Positions 27,759-36,994 of a stretch of 64,000 nt of DNA are shown one piece after another (positions within the stretch are counted from its first letter, which is position 1; every line of letters begins with the position of its first letter). The position numbers and the translations under genes were made by a program. This DNA is from Desulfobacteraceae bacterium UBA2174 (GTDB taxonomy: Bacteria > Desulfobacterota > Desulfobacteria > Desulfobacterales > UBA2174). The notes under the pieces were generated by a model. The model was not told the DNA's origin and did not search any database. It worked only from the letters and a program-made list of their open reading frames with translations. The stretch spans positions 62,001 to 126,000 of the forward strand of contig DCWA01000022.1 of NCBI GenBank assembly GCA_002327445.1, given 5' to 3'.

Positions 27759-29929
27759 ATGGAAAACCATCCGGACCCTCTTTCTACATCACCGAAACCC
27801 CTCGCTGTTTCCCCGGCCGTGGAAACCCGGGAGGACCCGCTGCTGGATGCCCTGGTGTACCTGGCGCGTTTACATGGCCGGACAGCTTCCCGGACGGCCC
27901 TGGTGGCCGGTCTGCCGCTGGTGCAAAACCGCCTCACTGTCGAACTGTTCGCCCGCGCCGCCGAACGGGCAGACCTGGCCGCCAGTGTGGTCAAGCGCCC
28001 GCTGCGGAAGATTTCCGACCTGCTCCTGCCTGCGCTGCTGCTGGAGGACCGGCAGGTCGGCGTCCTGGTGGAGAGGAACGACGGCAGCGCCAAGCTGCTG
28101 CTGCCGGAAACCGGTATGGGGGAGCAGGAAGTTTCCGCCGATGCGCTGGAAAAGATGTACACCGGTTACAGCATTTTCGTGCGCCCCAGGTTCCGGCCGG
28201 AGCGCAATCCACTGGAAGAACCCGGCCACCCGGGCACGCGGACCTGGTTCTGGGGGACCCTTTTCAAGTCCTGGCGCATCTACCGGGACGTCTTTCTGGC
28301 CAGTTTTCTCATCAATCTCTTCGGCCTGGCCTGCCCTTTCTTCGTTCTCAACGTCTACGACCGGGTCATCCCCAACAATGCCGTCGAGACCCTATGGGTG
28401 CTGGCCATCGGCATTACCGTGATCTACGTGTTCGCCCTGGTCATGCGGGCCCTGCTGGGCTATTTCGTCGACGAGGCCGGAAAGAAGGCCGACCTGCGCC
28501 TGTCCTCCATGCTGATGCAGAAGGTGCTCGGGCTGCGAATGGAGGTGCGCCCCAAGTCCATCGGCTCCTTTTCCAAAAATTTGCAGGAGTTCGAGAGCAT
28601 CCGCGATTTCATCACCTCCTTTTCCATCACCGCCCTCATCGACCTGCCCTTCGTGGGCCTGGGGCTTTTTGTGATCTGGTACCTGGCCAAGGACATCGTG
28701 TTGATCCACATCGGGGCCATTTTGCTGCTGCTGATCTACGCCGTCATCATCCAGGGGCCGCTGCGCAAGGCGGTGGCCAACACCTTTGCGGCCTCGGCGC
28801 AGAAAAACGCCCTGCTGGTGGAAGGACTCTCCGGGCTGGAAGCCGTCAAGATGCTCGGCGCCGAAAGCCAGGTGCAGCGCGCCTGGGAAGAGGCCGTGGC
28901 CTACATCGCCCGCTGGAGCGTCCGCTCGCGGCTGCTTTCTTCATCGGTGAGCCATTTTTCTTTCTTCATCCAGAGTATGGTCGTGGTGGCGGTGGTAGTG
29001 GCCGGCGTCTACAAGATCGCCGAGGGACTGCTCAGCACCGGTGGCTTGATCGCCCTGGTGATTCTGTCCCGCCAGGCGGTGGCGCCCATGGCCCAGGTGG
29101 TCAACCTCGCCACCCGCTACCACCGGGCCCAGGCGGCCTTGAAATCCCTCAACAGCATCATGGAACTTCCCGTGGAGCGGCCGGCGGAGAAGAGCTTCCT
29201 GCACCGAACCGGCTTCCAGGGCGCCATCGGGGTCAAGAATCTCACTTTCGCCTACCCCGGGCAGGCGATCAACATCATCAACGACATCACGCTGGACATC
29301 GCCGCCGGCGAGAAGGTGGGGATCATTGGCCCCATCGGCTCGGGCAAGACCACCCTGGGGAAGCTGGTCCTCGGGCTCTATGAGCCCACCGGCGGCATGG
29401 TGAGCATGGACGGCACCGACATCCGGCAGATCGATCCGGCCGAGCTGCGCCGTTTCATCGGCTACGTCCCCCAGGACATCATGCTCTTCCGGGGCAGCGT
29501 GCGGGACAACATCACCATCGGCACCCGCGACGTGGACGACGCCCAGATCATGAATTCCGCCAGGGTCGCCGTCGTGGACCGGTTCGTCCAGAAAAACCCC
29601 ATGGGCTATGACATGGAGGTGGAAGAGGGGGCAGGGGCATCTCCGGCGGCCAGCGCCAGTGCATCGTCCTGGCCCGGGCCTTGCTGATGGACCCGCCGGT
29701 GCTGGTGCTTGACGAGCCCACGAGCAACATGGATAACAGAACGGAAATGGTGCTGAAACAGAACCTGGCCCGGATCATCAAGGACAAGACCCTGCTGCTG
29801 ATCACCCATCGGGCTTCCCTGCTCGAAATGGTGGATCGCCTCATCGTGGTGGACAGCGGCGCCGTGGTGGCCGATGGGCCGAAGGCGTCGGTCCTGGAAG
29901 CGCTCAAGAGCGGTCAGCTCAAGCTGTAG
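27759..29929 (+). pseudogene. lapB: LapB-type type I secretion ABC transporter, one-base frameshift
   Basis: A type I secretion exporter: a degenerate C39-like N-terminal domain (1-140), six-helix membrane domain (about 165-430), and ABC ATPase (Walker A GPIGSGKTT; Q-loop YVPQDIMLF). The frame breaks inside the ABC signature at the G5 run 29627-29631. Adding one G restores RGISGGQRQCIVLARALL, Walker B VLVLDEPTSNMD and the H-loop ITHRAS, giving 723 residues, the usual length. As written, translation runs off at 29687 without Walker B. This is either an indel error in a homopolymer or a true null mutation. It exports the LapA-like adhesin by inference, together with the HlyD-type gene that starts 17 bp downstream. 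Confidence 0.88.
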
Positions 29930-29945
29930 ACGGGAGGAAGACAAA

Positions 29946-31307
29946 TTGGGCGCGAACAACGAAAAACGCAAGAACCCCGAACTTTTCTACCGCATGCCGG
30001 CGGCGGACGTGGAACTGGCCGATGACATCCGCGCGTCCATCCTGGCCCAGTCGCCGCGGGGCGGGCGGGCGATTCTTTATGTCGTGGCGGTTTTTGTGGT
30101 CCTGTTTTTCTATTGGGCCTCGGTGTCGGAAATCGAGGAGGTGACCCGCGGAGACGGCAAGGTCATTCCCTCGGGCCAAATCCAGGTGGTGCAGAACCTG
30201 GAAGGCGGGATTCTGTCGGAGGTTCTCGTCGGTGTGGGCGACATGGTCAAGAAGGACCAGCTCCTGCTGCGCATCGACGAAAAGCGTTTCTCGTCCTCCT
30301 TTCAGCAGAACCGGGTCAAGTATCTGTCCTTTCTGGCCAAGGCGGCGCGGCTGCGGGCCGAAGCCAGCGGCGAAAGTTTCGAGGTCCCTGAAGAGGTCGT
30401 CAAGGAGATGCCCGAAATCGCGCGGCGGGAGCGGGAACTCTACCAGACGCGGATGCGCGAGTTCGATTCGAGCCGGGCCATCCGTCGGGAGCAGATCGCC
30501 CAGCGGCGGCAGGAGATCCGGGAGCTCAACACCCGGGTATCCGAGCTGAGCCGTACCCGGGAGCTGATCCGGAAGGAGCTGAATCTGACCCGGCCCCTGG
30601 TGGGCCAGGGGGCCGCCAGCGAGGTGGAGGTGCTGCGCCTGGAACGCCAGGCCAGCGAGATGGCCGGTGACATGGCCACCACGCGGGATGCGATCCCCCG
30701 GGCCGCTTCCAAGCTCCAGGAGGCCCAGCTCGCCCTGGACGAGGTGACGTTGAAATTTTCCAACGAGGCCAAGGCCGAGTTGAACGATACGCTGGCGCAA
30801 CTGGAGGAATTCTCCGCCAATGCCATCGCCCTGGAGGATCGCCTCCAGCGGACCGCGGTGCGCTCGCCGGTCAACGGCACCATCAACCGCATCCTGGTCA
30901 ACACGGTGGGCGGGGTGATCCAACCGGGCATGGACCTCATCGAGATCGTACCCATGGATGACACCCTTCTGGTAGAGGCGCGCATCAAGCCGCAGGACAT
31001 CGCCTTTTTGGGGCCCAACCAGAAGGCCAAGGTCAAGTTCACCGCCTACGATTTCACCATCTACGGGGGCCTTGACGCCGAGCTGGAACACATCAGCGCC
31101 GACAGCATCACCGATGACAAGGGCAACAGCTTCTACCTGGTCAACGTCCGCACCCAGAAGAACCATCTCGGCAGCGAAGGCGATCCCTTGCCCATCATCC
31201 CGGGGATGGTGGCCACGGTGGATATTCTCACCGGCCAGAAGACGATACTTTCCTATCTTCTCAAACCGGTTCTCAGGGCCAAGTACATGGCCCTGAGAGA
31301 GAGATGA
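29946..31307 (+). CDS. lapC: HlyD/LapC-type membrane fusion protein
   Basis: A 453-residue type I secretion adaptor. The start is TTG at 29946, placed nine bases after GGGAGGAAG; longer upstream reading overlaps lapB and is not credible. One transmembrane helix (AILYVVAVFVVLFFYWASV) is followed by the barrel-sandwich half-motif (GKVIPSGQIQVVQNLEGGIL), a long coiled coil (about 130-300), and the second half-motif (VRSPVNGTINRILVNTVGGV) with the HlyD C-terminal barrel. It bridges the LapB exporter to the TolC-like channel. The frame is intact, unlike the two partners. Confidence 0.92.
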   Translation: MGANNEKRKNPELFYRMPAADVELADDIRASILAQSPRGGRAILYVVAVFVVLFFYWASVSEIEEVTRGDGKVIPSGQIQVVQNLEGGILSEVLVGVGDMVKKDQLLLRIDEKRFSSSFQQNRVKYLSFLAKAARLRAEASGESFEVPEEVVKEMPEIARRERELYQTRMREFDSSRAIRREQIAQRRQEIRELNTRVSELSRTRELIRKELNLTRPLVGQGAASEVEVLRLERQASEMAGDMATTRDAIPRAASKLQEAQLALDEVTLKFSNEAKAELNDTLAQLEEFSANAIALEDRLQRTAVRSPVNGTINRILVNTVGGVIQPGMDLIEIVPMDDTLLVEARIKPQDIAFLGPNQKAKVKFTAYDFTIYGGLDAELEHISADSITDDKGNSFYLVNVRTQKNHLGSEGDPLPIIPGMVATVDILTGQKTILSYLLKPVLRAKYMALRER

Positions 31308-31310
31308 TCG

Positions 31311-31937
31311 ATGCGCATCCTACTGAGCAGTGCCAACCGCGCCGTGATCAAGAGATGGACCGGGCACCTGTCGGACACCTATCCGGTGGCGTCGGTTTCC
31401 TCCCTGCGCGAGCTGCAGGGGCGTTGCACCGAGGGAGGATTCGACCTCGTTTTGGTGCACCGCGGTCTAGTGGACCGGGAGGGGTTTTCCGAGTTGTTGG
31501 GCCAATGCGCCGGCACCCGCTTTTTCCTGCTCTCCGACCGGCCCGACGAGATCGAAGGGCTCGAGTTTCTGAAACAGGGTATCGTGGGTTACGCCAATGC
31601 CTACATCGGCCGTGAGCGCCTGCTGGAGGCGATTCGCAGCATCTCCAACGGGTCGGTCTGGGTGGGGCAGAAAGTGATCCAACTGCTCATCGCCGAGGCC
31701 CGGGCGCGGGCCAAGGAGCAAGACCCCGCCGAAGCGGACCGGCAGAACAGGCTCGCAAGCCTCACCGCCCGCGAGCAGGAGATCGCGCGAAAAGTCGCCG
31801 AGGGCCGCGCCAACCTGGATATCGCCGCGGATCTGAACATTACCGAGCGGACCGTCAAGGCCCACCTGACGTCCATTTACGAAAAGACCGGCATCGCCAG
31901 CCGGCTGAGTCTGGCGTTGCTGGTGAACCAGGGGTGA
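31311..31937 (+). CDS. LuxR-type regulator with receiver lacking the phosphoacceptor Asp
   Basis: A 208-residue regulator with an N-terminal receiver-like domain and a C-terminal LuxR/GerE helix-turn-helix (LTAREQEIARKVAEGRANLDIA, then ERTVKAHLTSIYEKTGI). At the phosphorylation position the sequence is DLVLVHRGL, so His50 replaces Asp, and the usual acidic pair near the N-terminus is absent (LLSSANRAV). It therefore probably responds to something other than phosphorylation. It begins 3 bp after the lapC stop and ends the operon, followed by a strong hairpin; control of the nearby adhesin is plausible but inferred. Confidence 0.85.
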   Translation: MRILLSSANRAVIKRWTGHLSDTYPVASVSSLRELQGRCTEGGFDLVLVHRGLVDREGFSELLGQCAGTRFFLLSDRPDEIEGLEFLKQGIVGYANAYIGRERLLEAIRSISNGSVWVGQKVIQLLIAEARARAKEQDPAEADRQNRLASLTAREQEIARKVAEGRANLDIAADLNITERTVKAHLTSIYEKTGIASRLSLALLVNQG

Positions 31938-31980
31938 GGTCTTGCTCGTTTCCTGAAAAAACGGGCAAGACCTGCTTTTG
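31937..31980. terminator. bidirectional terminator between regulator and adhesin genes
   Basis: AGGTCTTGCTCGTTT and AAACGGGCAAGACCT pair over 15 bp with one wobble around a short A-rich loop (31937-31973), followed by CTTTT on the plus strand. It lies between convergent genes and can serve both. Confidence 0.85.
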
Positions 31981-32002
31981 TGAGAAAACCATATTAGAAT
32001 GT

Positions 32003-34192
32003 TCAAACATCAGTATCGTCGTCGAGCAGGGTAGATGAGTCGATTGTCAGGTATGCAGTGTCAAAATCTCCGTCTGTATCCGAAATGGTGTATTCAAAAA
32101 CATCTTCACCGACCACGTCGAATTCAATTTTTGAGATGGCAATTCCTTGGTTGGTTGCTGAATCGGTGATGATCAAATAACGGAATTCCTCTGCAGTTTC
32201 AACGGCCATGGGTTGATGAACGCCGTTTTTAAATGAGCCGGTGAAATCCCCTGAGGCGATTTCCTGTCCGGATTCATCATAAGCGCGCCAAGTGGCATCA
32301 TCCCCTTGATTTTCGTTAAAGTTGCTCAGCTCAATACTGCATTTCGTAACATTGTTGCCGATATCGAAAAGAACCGCTTCGCCATTTTCAATAGTCCCAG
32401 GACCTCCCGTAATGCCGATACCAGATTTGCTTCCTTCGATCACCCCAAGATTCTGACCTGCCGTTGATAGGTTGAGCACCTCCATATCCAAGTCACCTGA
32501 TTCTGTTAGGATGTCATTAAGGTTCAGGTAACCATAGAGTGATATTGAGCTATCGGTGAAATTGCCTGTGTTCACGACGGTAGTGGTGTGCTGGTACGTG
32601 TAATCGCCGTCGCTCTCGATGATCAATTTTCCGTAATCCCCCTCGATGGCTTCGCCATCCGCATCCGGGGTAACCGAACTACTGCCATGAGTAACGCTTG
32701 TCACTGTTGTTGGATCCGCACCGAGATCATCTGCTCCCGAAAAGGAGGGAGCTTCACCGGTTATTACGTTGCCTCTATCGAAGCCATCCGTGTCGGTCTC
32801 ATCGTAATCGTCCGCAGCATTTGGCGCAGTATCTCCAACATTGATTTTGACCGTTGCCGGTTCTGATGCAAGTTCATCATTGTCTGTGACGTAGTAGTTA
32901 AAAGATGTCTGGATTGGATCACTGCTGAAGTGATCCAATTGGTTTGCAACGAAATATAATGTGTCGTTCGTGTATGCCGTTCCTGTGTCTGCAACGGTGG
33001 TACGCGCTGCATCAGTGTAAAGAGTTCCGTTTGTAGGTAGACTTGTCAGCGTGTAGGACGATACCGTGCCATCCGTATCCGTTCCAGAGAGTTGGATTTC
33101 TATAGTTGTCGCCTCTGGGCCGCTTGCGTTGACGGGAATTGCGGTTGGGGGCTGTGTTTGGGGTTGATCGTTGTCTTCGATGGTGGCCGTGGCGGTGTCG
33201 CTGTAAGTGTCTCCACCACTGCTGAGCGTCGCCGTCAGGCCGAAGGTCTCGTCGTTTTCGTCAATCATGTCATCGACTGTATCGGTCTTGAGCAGCAGCG
33301 TGGTGTCACCCTCGAGCACGCCGATGGCGCCGGTGACATCGTTCCAAGTGGTGCCACCGTCGTTGCTGTACTGGAAATGAGTCTCGTTGTAGTCCGCATT
33401 CACGGCCGTGCCGTCGGCCAGCACCAGTGTCACGGTACTGCCGGCGGCCGCATTTTCAATCGTCACGGTAAACTCGGCGTCCTGACCCTCGACGACCGCC
33501 ACATCGGCCATTTCAACTGCTGGCGCCAGCCCTGGTTCCGGCTCCGGTTCCGCATCAGCCTCTGGTTGGGGTTGCAGCCCCGGCTCCAGTTCTGACTCGG
33601 CGGAAGGCGCTTCCGATTCGGTCGGAGGCGTTTCTGACCTGGCGGGAGGCGCTTCTGACTCGGAGGAAGGCGCGATTCCAGCCGCAGATAGGAGACCCTC
33701 TGGCGAAAAAGGCTCGACCGTGCCAGGATCCGCCGGGCCAATGGTTTCGGCGCCGCTGTCTGGGGCTACCTCGTTGGCTGTCAATGTGGCGACATAGACG
33801 GGATGCCCACCGCCGCTGTCCGCCGTGCCGCCGGCGGCCGGGGCTTCCAGCTCGATCTCGCCCTCGCCTTCAAGCAACGCCCGAATCTCTTCCACCTCGG
33901 CAGTGGCTTCGGCAACCTGCTCGGGGGTCGCACCGGCGTACACGTCCTCGTCGATGAGCACGTCGCTCATGCGGCCGATTTCGATCTGGGCCGGCGGAGG
34001 GCCGTCGAACATGATGGCCACGCTGCCGTCGCTCTCGGTCACGATGCGGTCCATGGCAAAGACCGGGCTGTTGACCGCCAGGACTCGGACGGTGCCGTCC
34101 GGCGCAACGGCCTTCACCTTTCCGTAAAGGATAAAAACTTTGCCGACTACCGGGTTCATCGCGGGGCCGTGGGTATTTGCCGTTTCGGACAT
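32003..34192 (-). CDS. LapA-like adhesin with retention module, short C-terminus
   Basis: A 729-residue secreted adhesin. Residues 12-115 form the LapA-type retention module (GKVFILYGKVKAVAPDG, SVAIMFDGPPPAQIEI) that anchors the protein in the TolC pore. A LapG-type site PAAG is at 118-121, followed by a Gly-rich linker and a Pro/Glu/Ser-rich spacer (172-222). Then come a Calx-beta/Ig-like domain (about 228-345), a cadherin-like domain (about 355-450) and VCBS-like segments ending DTDGDFDTAYLTID. No RTX nonapeptides, VWA domain or T1SS C-terminal signal are present, although related adhesins run to thousands of residues. The 5' third of the gene is GC-rich and the 3' part (32000-33100) is much more AT-rich, as if joined by recombination or a collapsed assembly. 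Confidence 0.82.
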   Translation of the reverse strand: MSETANTHGPAMNPVVGKVFILYGKVKAVAPDGTVRVLAVNSPVFAMDRIVTESDGSVAIMFDGPPPAQIEIGRMSDVLIDEDVYAGATPEQVAEATAEVEEIRALLEGEGEIELEAPAAGGTADSGGGHPVYVATLTANEVAPDSGAETIGPADPGTVEPFSPEGLLSAAGIAPSSESEAPPARSETPPTESEAPSAESELEPGLQPQPEADAEPEPEPGLAPAVEMADVAVVEGQDAEFTVTIENAAAGSTVTLVLADGTAVNADYNETHFQYSNDGGTTWNDVTGAIGVLEGDTTLLLKTDTVDDMIDENDETFGLTATLSSGGDTYSDTATATIEDNDQPQTQPPTAIPVNASGPEATTIEIQLSGTDTDGTVSSYTLTSLPTNGTLYTDAARTTVADTGTAYTNDTLYFVANQLDHFSSDPIQTSFNYYVTDNDELASEPATVKINVGDTAPNAADDYDETDTDGFDRGNVITGEAPSFSGADDLGADPTTVTSVTHGSSSVTPDADGEAIEGDYGKLIIESDGDYTYQHTTTVVNTGNFTDSSISLYGYLNLNDILTESGDLDMEVLNLSTAGQNLGVIEGSKSGIGITGGPGTIENGEAVLFDIGNNVTKCSIELSNFNENQGDDATWRAYDESGQEIASGDFTGSFKNGVHQPMAVETAEEFRYLIITDSATNQGIAISKIEFDVVGEDVFEYTISDTDGDFDTAYLTIDSSTLLDDDTDV

Positions 34193-34884
34193 GCTCGTTT
34201 TCCTTTATATAATATATAAATTCTATATGATTTCAGTTTGATGGATCGCGCCTATCATGTTTTGCGTTAAATCTACCATATTGCTTCAAGGCCGGCGCGT
34301 CTATTGTACTTTGGTACAGGTTTTTGCATTTTTCGGGACCTTTTGACCAGGTTTCGTAGCCGGTTATCCTGTGGCCCGGATTCTTAACTTGCACCTTTTC
34401 CGTGTCATCGCAAATGCATCCAGAAATCCGTGTTTTGGTAATGAAGGCGGCAGGTTGTGACAAATGAGAAGAGATCCCTCGTCGCGTCCGCTCCTCGGGA
34501 TGACAGGGGGTACGCTTCGGAATGCCAGGGGGCGCTCCTCGGGATGCCAACACCCTCCCGCTGTCATTCCGAGCGTCGGCGAGGAATCCGCAGTCGGGAA
34601 TATGGCGGGAAGTGGCGGCAAATTCGGAAGAGATCCCTCGTCGCGTGCGCTCCTCGGGATGACAGGTGGGGATGTTTCGCAATGACAGCGTTGAACGGTG
34701 GCCATCCCCAGCCGCTTCTGCAGGATTGGAGGCTCTGGCCCAAACCCGAACCTCGCAACCGGAAATTTTGGATGCACCTCAGGCACCTTGAGAGCATAAC
34801 GCGAGGCTATAGCGCGTTGACACCCCGTCGGGTGCCATAGTAGAGCAGGCGGCAACACTGCACAGCTGGTGAAAGGACGGCAGA
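34193..34884. other. 692-bp adhesin-nadE intergenic region
   Basis: The side next to the adhesin start (34200-34240) is very AT-rich and should hold its promoter. The middle carries three copies of a palindromic element (34469-34663). A TTGACA hexamer at 34817-34822 could be a -35 for nadE, but no good -10 follows. No gene recognised. Confidence 0.5.
34469..34663. repeat. dispersed palindromic element, three copies (nadE upstream)
   Basis: Copies at 34469-34506 (agagatccctcg...cgggatgacag), 34562-34593 (inverse orientation, tgtcattccgagcg...gaggaatcc) and 34628-34663. Degenerate pieces lie between. Facing copies can fold into a long imperfect hairpin. The same element recurs downstream of nadE. 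Confidence 0.8.
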
Positions 34885-36528
34885 ATGAAGATCGGCATCG
34901 CACAGATCAATCCGTTGGTGGGGGATTTTGCCGGCAACGCGGCAAAGATCGTTGGCCGGGCCGAGCAGGCCCGGGGCAGGGGATGCGAGCTGGTGGTATT
35001 TTCGGAACTGGTACTTTCAGGTTATCCGCCGCGGGACCTGCTGGAAAAGGACGATTTCGTGCAGGCCGGTCTTTCCGCGCTGGCTTACCTCGTCTCTCGC
35101 ATCCAGGGCATCGGGGTGATCCTGGGCTACGTGGACCGCAACCCGGCGCCGGAGGGCAAGCCGTTGTTCAACGCCGCCGTGTTGTTTGAAAACGGCCGTA
35201 TTCTGCACAAGGCATTCAAGCGTCTCCTGCCCACCTACGACGTGTTCGACGAGAGCCGCTATTTCGAACCGGGAACGGACAATGGCGTGGTGGATTTCAG
35301 GGGCCGACGGCTGGCTTTGACGATCTGCGAGGATGTCTGGAACGACAAGGAGATCTTTGAACGGCCGCTCTACCACAGCGACCCGGTGGCCGCCATGAGC
35401 GACGCCGGGGCCGATCTGCTCGTCAACGTGGCCGCCTCTCCCTTCGACCTGGCCAAACCCGCCTTCCGGGAGCGGATGCTGGCTGCCGCGGCGCGCAAGT
35501 ATCGCCTGCCGGTGGTCTTTGCCAACCAGGTGGGCGGCAATGACAGCCTGGTCTTCGACGGCGCCAGCAGCGCCTTTGATACGGACGGCCGGCTGGTGGC
35601 CAGGGCAGGGGAGTTCGTCGAGGATCTGGTGGTGTTCGACACCGATGCCTTGAGCGGTGACGTCCGCCCCCAAAGCGCCTCCACCGCCGAAGCCGTTTAC
35701 CGCGCCCTGGTCTGCGGCACCCATGACTATGTGGCCAAGTGCGGGTTTTCCAAGGTGGTGATCGGTCTTTCAGGAGGCATCGATTCCGCTCTTGTCGCCT
35801 GCATCGCCGCCGATGCCCTGGGGGCCGCCAATGTCCATACCGTCTTCATGCCCTCGCGCTACACCTCGCCGGACAACTTCACCGACACCCAATCCTTGGC
35901 GGCCAACCTCGGTATTGCGTACCAGGTGATCCCCATCGACGACATCTTTGCTGCCTTCGCCCGCTCCCTCTGCCCGGACTTCGACCCCGCCCGTCCGGGC
36001 ATCACCGAGCAAAATATCCAGGCGCGCATCCGCGGCACGCTGTTAATGGGGATTTCCAACCGCGACGGGGCGTTGGTCCTGTCCACGGGCAACAAGAGCG
36101 AGCTGGCGGTGGGCTACTGCACGCTCTACGGGGACATGAACGGGGGCCTGGCGGTGATCAGCGACGTGCCCAAGACGCTGGTCTACGAGATTTCCCGCTA
36201 CCTGAACCGCCGCGGCGAAATCATCCCCCAGCGCATCATCGACAAGGTGCCCTCGGCCGAACTGGCCCCGAACCAGACCGATCAGGACGACCTGCCGCCC
36301 TACGATGTGCTTGACCGGATCCTGGAGAGATACGTGGAGCGGCGCCGGTCCGCAGAGGACCTGGCCGGTGAGGGTTTCGATCGGGCGCTGGTCCAGGATG
36401 TGATCCGCCGCATCGATCGCAGCGAGTACAAGCGCCGTCAGGCGGCGCCGGGCATCAAGGTGACCGCCAAGGCGTTCGGGGAAGGGCGGCGTCTGCCGCT
36501 GGCCAAGCGCTTTGTGCCGGTGGCATAG
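34885..36528 (+). CDS. nadE: glutamine-dependent NAD(+) synthetase
   Basis: A 547-residue two-domain enzyme that converts deamido-NAD to NAD with glutamine-derived ammonia. The N-terminal glutaminase (1-270) has the nitrilase triad: Glu in VFSELVLSGYPP, Lys in FKRLLPTYDVFDE, Cys in LTICEDVWND. The C-terminal synthetase has the ATP-pyrophosphatase loop GLSGGIDSAL, then STGNKSELAVGYCTLYGD and PSAELAPNQTDQDDLPPYD. AAGGACGG precedes the ATG. It is a single gene flanked by repeat-filled intergenic DNA. Confidence 0.96.
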   Translation: MKIGIAQINPLVGDFAGNAAKIVGRAEQARGRGCELVVFSELVLSGYPPRDLLEKDDFVQAGLSALAYLVSRIQGIGVILGYVDRNPAPEGKPLFNAAVLFENGRILHKAFKRLLPTYDVFDESRYFEPGTDNGVVDFRGRRLALTICEDVWNDKEIFERPLYHSDPVAAMSDAGADLLVNVAASPFDLAKPAFRERMLAAAARKYRLPVVFANQVGGNDSLVFDGASSAFDTDGRLVARAGEFVEDLVVFDTDALSGDVRPQSASTAEAVYRALVCGTHDYVAKCGFSKVVIGLSGGIDSALVACIAADALGAANVHTVFMPSRYTSPDNFTDTQSLAANLGIAYQVIPIDDIFAAFARSLCPDFDPARPGITEQNIQARIRGTLLMGISNRDGALVLSTGNKSELAVGYCTLYGDMNGGLAVISDVPKTLVYEISRYLNRRGEIIPQRIIDKVPSAELAPNQTDQDDLPPYDVLDRILERYVERRRSAEDLAGEGFDRALVQDVIRRIDRSEYKRRQAAPGIKVTAKAFGEGRRLPLAKRFVPVA

Positions 36529-36572
36529 GCGGGGCGGGATGCGGGAAGTTTCAGGTGTCGGTTTTCGCGTGC

Positions 36573-36930
36573 CAAGAGATCCCTCGTCGCTTGCGCTCCG
36601 TCGGGATGACACCTTTTTCAAGTGTCATCCCGAGCGTCAGCGAGGAATCTGCAGTGGGGAACAAGGCGGGAAGGGGTGGCAGGCAGGGGAGGGCGCGGTG
36701 CCATTTTTTTGAACCGCCCGTTCGCTGACGCTCACTCAAGCCCGCAAAGATCGCAAAGAACCGCAAAGACTTGTTTTTTAGCCCTCCGGGACAACGGAAA
36801 CCTGCCTTTCATTGCGACCTTGGCGGCCTTGGCGGTTCAATTTTTTCGCCCCTCTCCCGCTGTCATTCCGAGCGTCAGCGAGGAATCTGCAGTGGGGAAC
36901 AAGGCGGGAAGGGGTGGCAGGCAGGGAAGC
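36573..36930. repeat. dispersed palindromic element, three copies (nadE downstream)
   Basis: Copies at 36573-36612 and 36630-36659 face each other and form an imperfect hairpin with arms near 30 bp; it probably also terminates nadE. A third copy starts at 36861. The block from gagcgtcagcgagg to ggcaggcaggg occurs twice almost unchanged (36641-36688 and 36871-36928), so a unit of about 60 bp has been duplicated here. Confidence 0.8.
36743..36835. repeat. 9-10 bp tandem repeats (cgcaaagat; ccttggcgg)
   Basis: Three copies of cgcaaaga(t/ac/c) at 36743-36770 and two perfect copies of ccttggcgg at 36818-36835 sit between the palindromic elements. They are of the same short-period class as the other intergenic arrays. 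Confidence 0.65.
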
Positions 36931-36994
36931 CAAGGGCCATTAAATTTTTTGCTCAAGATTATTTAATAAGAAGTATTCCAGGCAATTCCGAAAC

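Larger units (their letters stand above)
36529..36994. other. 466-bp nadE-radical SAM intergenic region, repeat-rich
   Basis: Between convergent nadE and the radical SAM gene. It is built almost entirely of repeats: facing palindromic elements, short tandem repeats, then a near-identical second copy of a 60-bp block. No coding potential recognised. Confidence 0.7.
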
